A stretch of DNA of 64,000 nt from Hymenolepis diminuta (lineage: Eukaryota > Platyhelminthes > Cestoda > Cyclophyllidea > Hymenolepididae): contig CAADRB010000016.1 of the NCBI GenBank assembly GCA_900708905.1, positions 2,098,837 through 2,162,836 on the forward strand, in the 5' to 3' direction. Every line of letters begins with the position of its first letter. Within the stretch, counting starts at the first letter, position 1. A program made the translations under genes and the position numbers. This document shows positions 24,986 to 38,284 of the stretch, in pieces. The notes under the pieces are model-generated. The model searched no databases. It had not been told where the DNA came from and worked only from the letters and a program-made list of their open reading frames with translations.

Positions 24986-26593
24986 AGACATGACAGATAG
25001 GGACCATACGTTATACGTCACTCCAACTTCGTGGGCGAAAAACCGAGGTATTGTCATAGAAAATGCGAGTAAAAAGTAATTCTGGAAATGCATAGTGAGT
25101 TTTTCTTCGCACTCATTCATTTAAACTTGTACATTCCAGGATGCAAAATTTTTTCCGTTGTTATTTATTCCGTCTGATCTGAAAATCATATCAATGATGC
25201 GACCTGACCAAATGAATATTTAAGCCTTCAAACTGAAGATTTCTACACACTTGCAGTTGTAATTGGATTCTTGTTTTCCTGAAAACATTAATATATTGAG
25301 ATATTTGAAAGTGTTGCCGTGGGTCGAATATCATTTTTGTATGGAATTTTGCGGTAACTGCAATCGATTTCACGGGCAAGGGTTTGCGCCTACGAGTAAT
25401 TCTGTAACGTTATATTTTACGAATCAGTCATAATGTCATAGGAAAATTAAAAATCGGAATCGGCCAACTTTAAAAGATAAGATCCTGACGTTTCTTTTAT
25501 CTTTAGAATGATAGAGCATTTTCTATATTCCGATTCAGAAATGCGTTATTGTGAATATAAACTCATAGAATTATAACCCAGTAAAATTTTTGTCTAAAAA
25601 TAATCTCTAGCAAACTGAATGCTCATCAATACCTCTAGCCATTCAGGACTGAATAAGAGACTGTTACTAATCATGACTCAGTTTTTAGTGATATCTTTTC
25701 TTTTTAATTATAAACTTCTTTAAATTTACTCGTAATTATTTACAGTAAATATGATACTGAATATTATCTAAGCCGTATTAAAAAAAATAATAAATTGGTA
25801 CTTTTCGAAATGGAGGAAAATACAAATATAAAATGTTACAAGTACTTATTTCGTATTGATAGTTTTTATCGTTTAATAATTGAGCTTATGAAATTGCTCT
25901 TATGATATATTTATTTATAACAAATTAATGAATTAATTAATACCGATGAAGTAACTGTTTGACTCAAATAATATTCTCATATTTCGATATTGGCTTCGGA
26001 TTGGTATTGTACAACCTACTAGTTAGACTGTTAGCTCGAGCTAACTCGGCATCATTTATAATTAACCAATAAGATAGATGGAATACTCTTCGTCATTTCA
26101 AACACCCCTTTTATCCTTATAACAGTCATTGTTAAAATAAAAAAATGGTATTCTGAATTTTGATAAAGTATCATTATACCTGAAACAGAATGTAATCCAG
26201 GTAAAAAAGGGGATATATTGAGTAGAAGCAGATAAAACAGGCAGGATATAAACTCGAATGAACAATTCATAAGATTTTCCGCTTGATAACTAGTATTTAT
26301 ACTACTTCCCATCCAAAATTAAAACCAAAGAATCTGATCCTTGAGTTTGCCCTCTCTTTGCCGTGTGCACCGGCTGACGCATACCTCTTCGCGTCCTTGT
26401 TCTTTAATGATGATTTTGACGAACATTAACGAACAACGGATGCGAAGTCAAATAACTACCTATCATAACAATATTTAAAATATATGATAATTTTATCAAA
26501 TACGTATTTCCTTTTATTGTAAGAAAGCCACGATTCCGAAAACTAGTCGAATATATATGACTGCGGCATTTGACATATATAAATTTTGAGACT

Positions 26594-26790
26594 GATAGCA
26601 TGTTGATTAACATGCCCGTCTTTCAAGTTAGAGGTCCCGAGGTCGATGATTATCGGGCACATTCAATGGTGTGAATGGGGAAGCACATTTGGTAGTTCTA
26701 CCAAAGGGAACAGTAAACTTTTCTTGAAAGAGTGACTCCAAGGTACCGTCCCTCTATTCAAGTCAAACGTTGCTAACACTTCCTTTATTG
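26594..26790 (+). mobile_element. tRNA-derived SINE-like element, copy 1
   Basis: The first 67 bases read like a decayed tRNA with internal promoter boxes (GATAGCATGTTGATTA, then GAGGTCGATGATTAT). They are followed by a body that recurs elsewhere: CACATTC-GGTGTG, AGTTCT, GAAAGAGTGACTCCA and CCTCTATTCAAGTCAA. From head start to CTCTATTCA is 158 bases, against 159 in the copy at 34701, which supports a shared element. Such elements are copied by the reverse transcriptase of a LINE; none is visible here. Confidence 0.6.
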
Positions 26791-28569
26791 GACTTATAAA
26801 GTTCAAGCTTTTGTTAAATTGTACTTTCTGGCTGCTGTACCAACAAAATTCAGTCAATGCATTTTTCCGCTACGGTCAAAGACCATCCACAATAAATTAT
26901 TGATTTATGCGCTTCCGTTTACTAATAGAGATGGTATGCAAAATATTATTATTCTATGCTTTATGCTGTATTACTATACAATAGATACATAGATATAACT
27001 GGTGGAGGGGGAGGAATAACTTTGGGAAAGTGTAATGAAATCCATGATTTTCCGGAATTTTGCTTCTCATCCAAGTTTCATCCATTATTAGAAATTTTGC
27101 TTTTTTGGCGTAATTAAATGCTACCGAATAATAACAATTTTTATTATTTTTGCAATACAATGATGATTAATATTTGGGAATATGTTATAACTGTATTCCA
27201 AAGAGTAATCTTTATGAATGATGTGTAATCGAATAGAATGTGCATATTATGAGATTGCAGTGAATAAACTTCGCTGTCCACGTCGATCCCAAACTGTATC
27301 TGTCCAAAAATTTAATACTTTTAATTGGTCTCGACTCAGCAGTAGATTCTCCTCCCCACTCTGTTATTGGCTAACCTAACGACTAATCATTCCGAATCCA
27401 AATGAATATCTGAATTTGTTTAATAAATGATCAGCCTATAATGACCAATATTTCCCTTTCCTCATCTAAGATATCATAAATGTAGAAGCAACAAATAAAT
27501 AGAGAGTGAAAGGTTATTGGTAATTCATATTTTAAGGTATATTTAAATTTAAAGCTCAGACATTAACAAAAAAGTTCCCATAATTTCTCACAAGATGGTC
27601 CATTTTTTAGCTTCACCGACAATTCATGTCATTTTACATCTTAATATTATGAAACTATAAAACAACATCTTTCCTGAAACATATCCAGCACCATAATTAT
27701 TTATAATTTAAATTTTCCATGTATGACATTTTGTCGGCGAGAACAAAAAATCGAACTGAATAGGTTGGTAGTTAGGAAAACGATTGCTGCGTTAGTTAGC
27801 TATATTTTATATAGAGTAAAAGAAAATATGTCTTCCATTTTAAATTTTTACCAGATAAAAATGAAATATAAATTAAGAATGTCCAATAGCATGCGAATAA
27901 TCAAAAGATGCTGAACACAATAAAATGCCTGAAACAAGTTCCTGAAGTTGCTATTTTGCCATTTAGGAAAAATACAAAAGCGTAAAGGTCGATAACGCTA
28001 TTTGGTTACAATGATTGCAAATATTACAAGATTAAAGCAAAAAATTTTCCAAGCGTTTCCGTATTTAATTAATGTTCACTGTCTGTAAGAAATTTGCCAA
28101 ATGATACCAATTATTTAGCTCTACATAAATTTATTTCTCAATAGCAATTACTATTATTGGAGCAATCGCTACCATTGTCTTAAAGGAAGAAAGCAATATT
28201 GTAATTTTTCAAAAAAATTGATATTTGCTCAAAATAGCAAAATTGAATAGTTTCCTTCCGAGTTATACATGTTAACTTGTATTAAAGTTAAATAGGGAAT
28301 GCTGAAGAATATTTATGAAAGGAAACGAAAAATCAAGTAAATTAAATGAAAATGCCTTTTCCATTTTAAATTAAAAGTCATTCATGATCTTTTCAAACTT
28401 TATACAACTAATTCATATAATTTTGCAAAATTAACTCACCCTATAATGCAATTTATCTCAAAATATCAGTTTATTTTACTTGTTATAACGGATGCAGACT
28501 CTGGCGTTGAATTCGTCACACTAGGACTATTGGTGACGCTTGTTTCATAAACTAACTAAGGAAAATATT

Positions 28570-31500
28570 ATGGCTAAAATTAGCGGTGCCCAATCACTAG
28601 AGGACATGATCAGTAAGTTATGCAAAAAATAATTGTGCATAGCTATGATGAAGTAATTATTTTTACTTTTTTGTGATTTGAACAAGCTTTAAGAAAAATG
28701 TTTATCTATTTACACGTCATTGCAGCGGAGATTACGAGTCCTCTGACAACCCATATGGATTTAAATGCCTTTAAGAAAATATATGATAGAATAAACATTG
28801 ATCCTCATGGTCCCGAATTGGCGCTTCGACTTCTTGCTCATAAAATACAATCTCCAGTAGAAAAAGAGGCACTCAGCGCTTTGGTGGTATGTTAGATTCT
28901 AAATTTCATTATTTTTAAACAGATTCTAGACTTATGTGTGCAAAACTGTGGTCCTAACTTTCATAAAGAACTGGGGAAGTTCAAATTTCTCAATGAAATT
29001 ATGAAGGTTTTGCTACCAAAGGTAGGTTAATTGTGGTCTATGCTTCTCATGTTTTTTAGCATCTTGGTTTAAACACCTCTCCAACTGTTCGCGATAAGTG
29101 CATAATGCTTATGTTTGTTTGGCAACGGGACTTTGGTGATAAGTATCCAAAACTCAGAGAAGCATATCAAGCATTGAAAGCACAGAACATCATCAATGAA
29201 GATCCAGTTATTCAGGATGATTCAGAAAGGGTAAGATCATAGTTCTTTCTAATCTTTATCTCTTCAGAATAGGGAAAGGATGGCCAACAGGACAGATATC
29301 TTCAAGAATAGTAGATATAAGGATGTCAGTGTTTAATTATATTTTTGATCTAATCTCTTGAATGTTTAGAAGTTGACAAGACTGCTGAAGAGCAAAAATC
29401 CAGAGGATTTTCGGGAAGCAAATGCAATCATCAAGAGCATTGTTAACGAGGTAAATTTGACTAAATATTTTTTGTTATAGTAAATGTAGTATCGGTGCAA
29501 ATCGAAATTATCGATGTAACATTATTTTATCACCTAATTTCAGTCTGTAGTCCATTCGTATCATGGCTGATGTTTGCAAGTCAGCTTTTAAATTTCTTTT
29601 AGTCTTGAATTGACGACTGGTATATCTAACCAATTGTCTTCGATTAACTTTCCTCTCTACTTTTATTCATCTTAAATTTGTTTTTCTTCAAGGTATTATC
29701 GCGTTATCTTTGCTTTTTTCAGTCCACTTTTTAAATTTCCCTGTTTGCTTTCGTTCACTTTCTCCAAAGCCAGCTCGGCAGATCAGTCCATCAAGTCCCT
29801 ATCTTCAACCTCAGTTATCTTTATTAAAATTTCTTTTCATTTAATTGAGTGAAATTAAAAATTAATATTTATCTCCGTGTATAAAATTTGGCTTTGAGAA
29901 TGGATGTGAAATTATATCCGACATCTTTCTATCTTGAAGTAGAGTTAAGAGCTTCTCTTCTTCTCTTTCCTTAATTGTGTCATTACTATCATTAGGAGGT
30001 ATTTTTTTTCATAATTTACTATTATTAGTACACTAATCTATACAGTCGGTGATGTAATTTTACCTCTCTTACTATTCTCCTCTCACTGTCTCAAAACTAG
30101 AATGCTAATAAATGAGTGCAATTTTTGACCATACAATGTTATAACTTCTAATTGAAAAGGTAGAACTCGAAAAACATCCACCTCGTCTGTGCTAATTCAA
30201 TTAGGAGCGGATATTCATGGTTAAGTTGGTTAGTGTAGAAATGCGTTCGTCGTGGTTTTTCTAAAGCCTGCAAATGGGGTGTGAGCAGATATTTGATTTC
30301 CAGTTACTCGAGTTATTTTCATATCGTTTACCCTACTGAGCTTAAAGTATCTTTAGTAAATACCGAATATGTTGCACTCCTATTTCATTTGAACTTTCCT
30401 AGTTTCTAATACATAAGTCTTCCGTCACCTCGAATGTCACTTTTTGCCGTGTTTGATGTATGGAGAAAGATTTCGTTATGCCCCTAATGTATTTGAATGA
30501 CACCACTAATAATCCATCAATTCACGATTATTATCTTTTGACTAACATTGATTTTGTTAATTGCTTGACGAAAAGTTTAATTCTGTTAAGGCTGTCATTT
30601 AATTGATATTTGTGAGTTTCAGTTCATATTTCCTATTTCGTCACTTATTAATTAATCCATTCATTCTCTTTATTATATATACAGTATAAAATTTTAACTG
30701 GACAAACGGGAGCTTAACTATGACAGAGGGGTAATAGTTTTGGTAAAGGATAGTGGAATTTGATCCCTTAGAGTCTTCTCTTCTCAGACCGAAGAACAGA
30801 TACCGCTGCTTTTTCAAATAATTTTTTGAAAGGGCTCTCACTAAATCTGTTATCAGCACTGGGAAGACATCCTGAAGTGCGTCGTTTATACAACTTAAAA
30901 CAGGTGGACATTGGATAATGGAAATCCCTATTGATCGTTATGCCTGAGGAAAGGTTATCCTGTTGGTAGTGCACGAACATTGCTTTCTTTTCAGTAAATG
31001 TTCATGTTACCTTAAAATTGGGATTTATGATATCAGAAAAAGGAATTGACGTCGTTGGTTATCCCCCCTCCATTGCAATTACCTTACTACAAGAGTGTGT
31101 AAAACCAGAATGACTAATAGTCGTCACTAAGAGATCCCGTTAGAGATGTTCTAGGGTGCTGCTCCTCTGTCAATTATGAATTTCAAACGGACGACAAAGC
31201 TATGTCAATTCGGCTTATACTGTTTTGACAGTATTTGTAGCATTTTGCTTAATCTACCTTTTTATTGCTCATAGGTGTTTGAGAACGAATAGTACGTTGA
31301 GATCTATTGTATAACTTTGTCTTATAATGACTGAATGCCTTTGCAAAAGCCTTTTAAATAGTCCTTTTCTCCGTTTCGTAGGAAAACGTTCGGGTGGAAA
31401 AGCGATCTCAACGAGCTTTAGAGTTGGAAACCCTCAGAAGTAATGCAAATCTACTAGAAGAAATGCTTCAGTGCCTTGATCCCAATGTTCCTCCCTCAGC

Positions 31501-34500
31501 TTCAGATAAAGATGTTATGGAGGTATGTTTAGCCCCTTGTGTTTAGGTATGCATACCTTGATCTTTGTTTGTTAGAAAGCGAACTCAACAGTTAACCTCA
31601 TAGGCGGGATTCTGTGAATTACCGATATTTTTCAGTAAATTGGTTTTCTTATCCAATTATTGAATCAGAAGACGACAAAGATTCTGTGACTAGTACAGTC
31701 ATCTCGTTAATTTCATGTAATTTTATCACTTTAATTGACTAAGTACTCCTGCATTACTCATATTACTGATTAGTGGACTTGTTTGGGATCTCAGTGGCCC
31801 TAAATTTTGGTCTTAAGTTAACAATCAAAAAAATTCTTTATTTCTTTTTCTAATGGGATTTTAGGAACAGTCACTAAGACGATTATCAGTCTAGTTCTAG
31901 GTATTCCCCTGGGTTATCCCACTGATAAGTTTGTCTACCTGCCCTATCTGGCTGAAAGAATATTGGAATATCCTATATGCTATTTATATCAGCTTGTTTT
32001 ATCGATCTTTGGAAAGAAAATTGAGTTAAATTGGTGAAACCGACCATCCAAATTTATCAACCTGTCAATAAGTTCTGAATATAGTGAACAAGATCTCGTT
32101 CAGTAATTCAGAAGACAAGCCACGAAATTTGTATTCTGGAATGTGGACTACCCACAAAGTAAATATATTGTACGACCCAAATCGGAAAATCAAATAAATT
32201 AAGACTTTCTTCTTAACGTCTGTTTGATCCCCTCCTCTTTATCCCATACTGGAATTTTTGCCGTTGCTCGATTTTAGTTGCTTACCCACGAAGGAAAACA
32301 GTATTTTTACCATGTCTTGTGTTATAGGATAATAATATTAGACTCTATTCCCACCTGGGTAAAGGGGTAAGTTCAGTCACTTCCATTAACGAATGGAGAT
32401 ATTTAACCTTTCAGAACTTATAACCTTTTTCCCTTTTTCACTTTCCTTTGAAGGCAATAGTCTCAAACATTAAACAGGCACGTCCAATTATCTTCGAATT
32501 GGCTCTCACAGATGACGATCGTGAAGAGGGCTTTTTAAGTAAATGCGCCCTATTGATTTCCATTTCAGTAGACCACGTATTTCGCATTATTTAATTTGGT
32601 GTTTCCCTTTTCAGCTAATGTCATCGAAACATGCAGTCGTGCATCCAGCGTTCTTGAACAGTATGAAGTTATAGTCCTGCACAAGCCTGCTTCTACAATT
32701 GAAGATCCTGCCATGATTTTCACAGCTAAACGCGAAGAAAATAGTCAACCACGTAAGAAAATGAAAAGCTGTTAAATTTTTAAAATACCTCTTAAACAGT
32801 GTTTCAGATAAGTAACATTCATAATCTTTCAAAGTCTTTCATCACCTAACTACCTATGTAATGAAAGTCTACAATGATTTGTTTGATTAAATTAACGGTC
32901 TACTGTTTGATATTTGTCGTAGCACATAATTAGGGCTTTCCACTCCTTGTTGGAATGCCAAATTACTGAGTTACTAACCGCAAGTATGGGATGTTAAATG
33001 ATCCATCTCAGAGATGCTTGTCTATCAGCCTCAATGTACTCAAAATTAAAAATAGATAGTGACTAAGTACTCTATTTTCTTATGTGTAAGATTGGGGATT
33101 GTCAGCATTTTCAGGAGCACTAGCAGCTAGGCTATATCTTATAGCTTTACAAATCTTCACTGTGAAAACAAGATAGAGATGAAAGACCACTGATTGAAGA
33201 GCTTAATTGAATACAGAGAAAGCTTGGAGGAATTTGGGGGACTGAATTGACCAGACATTACTAATTTATTATGAGTACGGTGGGAGAAATTGTAATCAGT
33301 TTGAGAATTAGGAATCACTATAAGTCCTACTTATGACACACTTAAGTAGGAAATGGTTGTTTCGAGAGGCTGCCACACGTGTATTGAGTAAAACCTCATA
33401 TCAGTCAAGTATTATATTTGTTCTTCTTTTGCAGCTTCTCAACCAACTTCAAATACAACGGCCGATGACTTATTAATAATGTCCGCAAATGCCAACCATG
33501 ATCTTCTCCAACAGGATCTTTTGAATTTGGGCATTAGCGATCCAGTCCCTCCTCAAAATCAACCTTTGTCATTCTCAGCTGCTCCGAATTCCACAATACA
33601 ATCTAATGTGGATTTATTGGATGGGTTACTGTCCAACTCTCCCAAAGAACAGGGTAAGTTATCGTTCATCTGAATGTATTGAAAGTATAGTGACCCTGTG
33701 GTATGCTCTGTCAACTATTCCCTTCAGTTGTTTATCAGTCCGCCTCAGTTATATAAATCCCGTTGCATCTTTCTCATACAGATGTTCCACCTCTGCTATC
33801 TTATTTGTAGTCAGTCCGTATGAGGATTAACTGTTGAGGTTAGTTGTTGAACCCGAGATCTCCGAATATCTGAGGTTTAAAACTGTTGGTTGACGGCTTT
33901 GTCTTTTATTTTGATATCCACTATCATTGCTATTATTTACTGTACTATGATTTCCAAGTGTGCTTGAATTTTATCCAAATCTATTAAGACTGACTGAAGT
34001 TCAATCATACTATAGCATGCGCCCTTCGGATCTAATTCTTTTGAATTTATGAAACTTTTTCCTGGGTTTGGGAGGGTATTGGGTGAAAATTTATTCTAGC
34101 TCATTCTCTGGTTAATTTATGTATAGGTAAAAGAAAGCCCAAAAAAAATTCGTTATTTCGGAGTGGCAGATGGTATCTTGGGGGTCTGTATAGGTATTTT
34201 TCTATTTTGGATATGGTTAACGCTATTTTCGGTTGTATTTGAACCCACATTTTCCCATAATGGAAAGTGTTTCATGTGATAAATTGACATATCTTTGTCT
34301 TTTTATTCAATTTTCCTGCATCAGAACCCTTCAATTTCCTGCCGCCATCGCAACCACAACAATCATTCCAGGAAATCGATCCAACATCCATGCAACATTC
34401 CAACATTCCTTCATCAATGAACTCAATCTCAGAACTATCAAGTAAAAAGTCTGCTACAAATGTCTTCAGTGAATTGGATATGGTAGGCCGTAAGGTATTC

Positions 34501-37500
34501 GGAATGAACACTCCGTAAGTGAAAAATTCTCTTCAAAATGAAATTAAATATAATCATCGTATCTGCCTATGAATTGCCCGTTTCTTGAACGATTTTCGAA
34601 TGAGAAATCATTTAAGCACCCTTCAGAGTGGCACACCACGCTAGTCGATATTGGTGGCAGAATGTGAGTTTTTTAATTGTATGTCTTCCTTCTGTCAACG
34701 ATAGGTGTGCACTAGTCAACGTGCATGTTTGCCAAGTCAGGAGTCACGAGATCAATGCTCTTCGGTCCACTTCTAGTGGTGGGGATGATCAAACGGTTAA
34801 TTCTGGGAGAAGAAGTGGTAAAATAAGATTTTCTCCTTAAAATGGTTTCGTGATGTCTCCCCTCTATTCAAATCAAGTGTTATCAATATTCCCCTTAAGG
34901 AAGTTTTTTCTTCGACCGACACCGAAATATTATATCATGGCAAAGCAAACATTTTTACCTTTTCTATTCATGGATAAGCATCTAAATACTAGGAACAATT
35001 AGAGAAAGGGAAGAGATGAGTAAAGAAGAAGGGAAGAAGATTTAGAGGATCGTACGAACCTTACCTCACCTGAATTGATCAGGTTGTATGTTTTTAATTC
35101 ACTGATTTTGGTCCCCACAGCAAAACTTGGCGCTTTAGTATCCAAACTTCAATGCGTAGTCCTTAGATTCCTGACTGAAGTGCCTGTTTTGGCACATGAA
35201 TACTGTTTTCAACTTTTGCCTGGGATGTTCATAATGTTAAATTGCTAACAACAGAGTGTGAAATAGCTAAATTCCAATCTCTTAGCTGTTTAACTACTAG
35301 CCCTAAAACCGAATACTTCTAATAGGTACAGATCAAAGTGGGGCTATGCTTTGTGAGTTTGTTTACTACAAAATACTAGCAAATTGCAGACAGTGAAGGA
35401 GAACGCACTAATTAAAGAGGTCACCGTCAACTTGTTGAGCGGGATTCAGTGAATTATTTTATGGCATAGAGCTTATATCAGCCGTGTTCAGAGATTTAAC
35501 TATTAGATTGAACTGAGAAGTTGGTCACATCCATCCATTTCTCAGGCAGTTAAAAAGGGGCTATTTGTGTTGGCTTGGATATACTGATTAAACTTATTCA
35601 TTTTCTCTGATTTTTTTTCGACTTTTAGTAGGACGGATAATCTTGGAACACTAACGGAAAATTCTCTTTCCGATCCCTTGAATTCCGTGGTATCTGCAGT
35701 GACATCAAAAACTCCCGAGTCTACTAAACAGCCACCAACTGAAGCAGTAACACAACAACAACAAGAAGAAGCTTCAACAGAACTTCCTTCACTGTCATCA
35801 CTCCCCGTTCTAAGCATATCTGCAATCCAACCCCATCCTAATCACAATCAACCTATCCGAGTCTTTCCAGTAGAAGGTGCCAGTGGTGGTTCGATTGAAG
35901 TTATGCTCCACTACACGGCAAATAAACCGCATCCTTCTGTGGCGGTTTTCGTTGCTGTGGTTACCAATCGAAGTGCCCTTCCACTTACTAACCTTCTCCT
36001 TCGATTCGGAGTTGAAAAGGTTGATAATATTAATAACGCTTTAAGTGTTCGTTTGTTTATAGTATAATTACTTGGATTTGGAAAAGGGAGAATGGAATTA
36101 GTTTATGGAACTTAGTGGTTTTCTTTTGAGTCATCTTCACTATCAGGTCAAAAATATCTTCGGGTGTCTGTTAAAGTTGGCCGCAGACTTTCTTCCAATT
36201 TTTCCCTTCCGGAGTATGCTTAGTATTTTGTAGCTCCGTTTATTTATAAAGATAGTATGCATTATGCTCTTTGGTTAAATAAACGCATAGCTATAAAGTT
36301 GTAAATTAGGGAAGGAGTGGGGAGATCTAGATCATAGAAATTGAGATTTTATCTCTTCAGTACTCAGGTTAGAAGATTTTTTGCTGTTTATTTTACCGCT
36401 TTGAAGAGACTTAAGATGAACTTTACGTCAGCGTTGTGAGCGATATTCTGATATCCGGCCTTTTAATCAAAGTTGTTTTTTTCCAAAATTTAAAATAACT
36501 GGAAATTGGATACTGGAGTTTTTCATCGATCACTATACTTAGGGAACAATGGTTTCGTTAATTTTGCAAAACATTAATGCACAGAATGAAATTTAAAGCA
36601 CCCCAGCCAAGCTTCTAATTATACCATTTCTCTATTGTATGTAAAATGAGCCGGGTTCAAACCATATTGCTACAAATTTAGTACTGTGTATACATTTTTT
36701 TGAGGTTTTATCTGAGAGTATATGTTTATTTTCAGCCTCTAAAGGTTCGTCAACTTATACTTTCGACTCCCAATCTTCCTGCGTTTTGCTCCTTCCTTCC
36801 ACCAAGCCCTGCACAACAGATAATCTATATACAACGGCCTTCGATACTTGAAGTAAGTTATCTTCAAGAATGTTTTCTTTTTATCACTTAAAAGAAACAA
36901 GTGTTTTTCATCTCCTTTATCGTGTAGAATTACACAAAAAGCAAAACTTTTTCACTTTTCTTCTACTCCAAATGCCTAGCACAAAGGTTCAAATAGCATT
37001 TGATGCTTTTATTCCGTGTGATCTACTTTACAGTATAAAATAGTGATGATATTGCAGAAGAGGCTCTAATTTTTGAGTTATCAATGCAAATCAGGCATTG
37101 CTCTTCCTTGCTTTACCATGAGATAAGAATGAAATAGAGGCAGTAGCTTTGCAATCAGTAAATTTTAATTAGGAGGGTGAAACTTGTGATGTTTCGTGAG
37201 GAGTACTGAGTGAAAAAAGGAAAGGGCTGGATTAAATAGGTAAGCGAATTAAAACTCCAGTTTAAAGTAGGTGAAGTAGTAAGATCACTACAATGGTTCG
37301 AATGAAAGTGCTATTAAACTAGCTCAAGTCTTTTTCAGAATATACTGGGTTTTTATGGGACTGAATCTTTCGAAATATATTCTAGCCTCAATAACATGTA
37401 CACTTTTAATGTCATTAACTTTGTTTGTTCTATCTTCCTTTACAGACCAAAACGGCAAAATTGAAGTTTCAGCTCTCTTTCGACATGGATGAGGAGGATG

Positions 37501-37538
37501 TCCTTGAGTCTGGGTTTGTAACTGTGCTATTGGACTAG
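28570..37538 (+). CDS. GGA: GGA clathrin adaptor (VHS-GAT-GAE), 15 exons
   Basis: Golgi-localised, gamma-ear-containing, ARF-binding adaptor, 674 residues. Exons: 28570-28612, 28726-28886, 28923-29021, 29060-29230, 29268-29324, 29370-29450, 31382-31522, 32328-32366, 32454-32538, 32615-32752, 33435-33653, 34325-34514, 35629-36019, 36736-36852, 37446-37538; phases agree throughout. VHS, which in this family binds acidic-dileucine sorting signals, covers about residues 8-150 (VQNCGPNFHKELGKFKFLNE is diagnostic). GAT, the ARF- and ubiquitin-binding helices, covers about 178-325. The hinge carries LLNLG and DLLDGLL, which look like clathrin boxes, and is rich in Q, P and S. The C-terminal gamma-adaptin ear covers about 540-674. 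Length fits animal GGAs (about 600-720). It acts at the trans-Golgi and endosomes. Early introns are 36-45 nt; the sixth is about 1.9 kb and carries repeats. The last three exon joins are slightly less certain (donor GTTGAT at 36020). Confidence 0.93.
30700..30885. repeat. Dispersed repeat in GGA intron 6
   Basis: This stretch aligns by eye with 44590-44770 in the same orientation. Shared landmarks in order are an ACAG-AGAGG block, a TTCTCTTCTC-GAA block, a GCTTTTTCAAATAATTTTTTGAA-type block and a closing TCAGCACTGGGAAGACATCCTGA-type block. Farther on, GAGATCCCGTTAGA near 31131 resembles GAGATCCCGATAGA near 19525. A short minus-strand open frame crosses it but is not conserved between copies. 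Confidence 0.55.
34701..34900 (+). mobile_element. tRNA-derived SINE-like element, copy 2, in GGA intron 12
   Basis: A degenerate tRNA-like head (34701-34771) is followed by a body that matches the copy at 26594 at its key landmarks: GTGGTGGGGATG, then CCCTCTATTCAAATCAAG, TTATCAATATTCCC. It lies wholly within the intron between GGA exons 12 and 13 in the sense direction. The heavy divergence from copy 1 suggests an old insertion. Confidence 0.6.
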
Positions 37539-38284
37539 TTCCCAGAATGTTAACTTTCTATTTCTTGTGATAAATTCCACTCCGTAATTTATTTGTTCAC
37601 CTTATTCTTATCCGTAATGGATGCTTCTGCCGAATTCGTTGTGCTTTCGGGGCATAATTATTGCTGATACTTGTGATTGTTCTGTTCTTATTTTCCACGC
37701 TACTGGCTGGTACATCTGATGAAATTTACTTACAATATTCTGTTGAAATAGTCTGGAAAGTAGCTTTAGTGGAGCCGGGTTTCAATTGCAATATCAAATT
37801 GCAGCTTAGTGGAGAAAAGTTGCATCTTTAGGGACAGGGGAAGGAACTATGGGTTCTGAGTTGGTCTTGTGATTACTTTCTAGTAATTAGTGCATGTATA
37901 TATGAATTGACAAATGGTAAGCAACCGTGTTATTCCTTGTAAAAACAGATTTTTTTCAATAATAATCGATGAGTGGAAAATGCTGATACTGATAGGTTTC
38001 TCATAATGATAAAATCCACAAAGAAAATATCTAAGTGTACTTAAGGGTAAGTAAAATTAGAGGATGGCATTAATGATGGGCATAATAATTTTAGACTCGC
38101 CGATAATATAATTATAGAAAAATTTCGTCGTTAGATAACGCAGATATATATACTAAGTGAATGATAATTGTTCAAAAATGAGCAAATATACTAATTCCTA
38201 TCTCATCATTAATTATAGTTAGGTCATCAACTATTTGTTCACTCAGCCTTTTGAATTGGTTAACATAGCTCTACATTTCATCTG

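Larger units (their letters stand above)
18486..28569. other. Intergenic region between protease and GGA
   Basis: About 10 kb without a supportable gene. Short open stretches (the longest about 110 codons, on the minus strand near 19515-19856) show no conserved motif and no convincing splice sites. The region holds the repeats and hairpins listed separately, and a stretch near 21960-22080 that resembles 16200-16300 (shared GAAGGAGCTGA-type core). The last kilobase must contain the promoter or trans-splice region of the GGA gene; I see no clear element. Confidence 0.5.
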
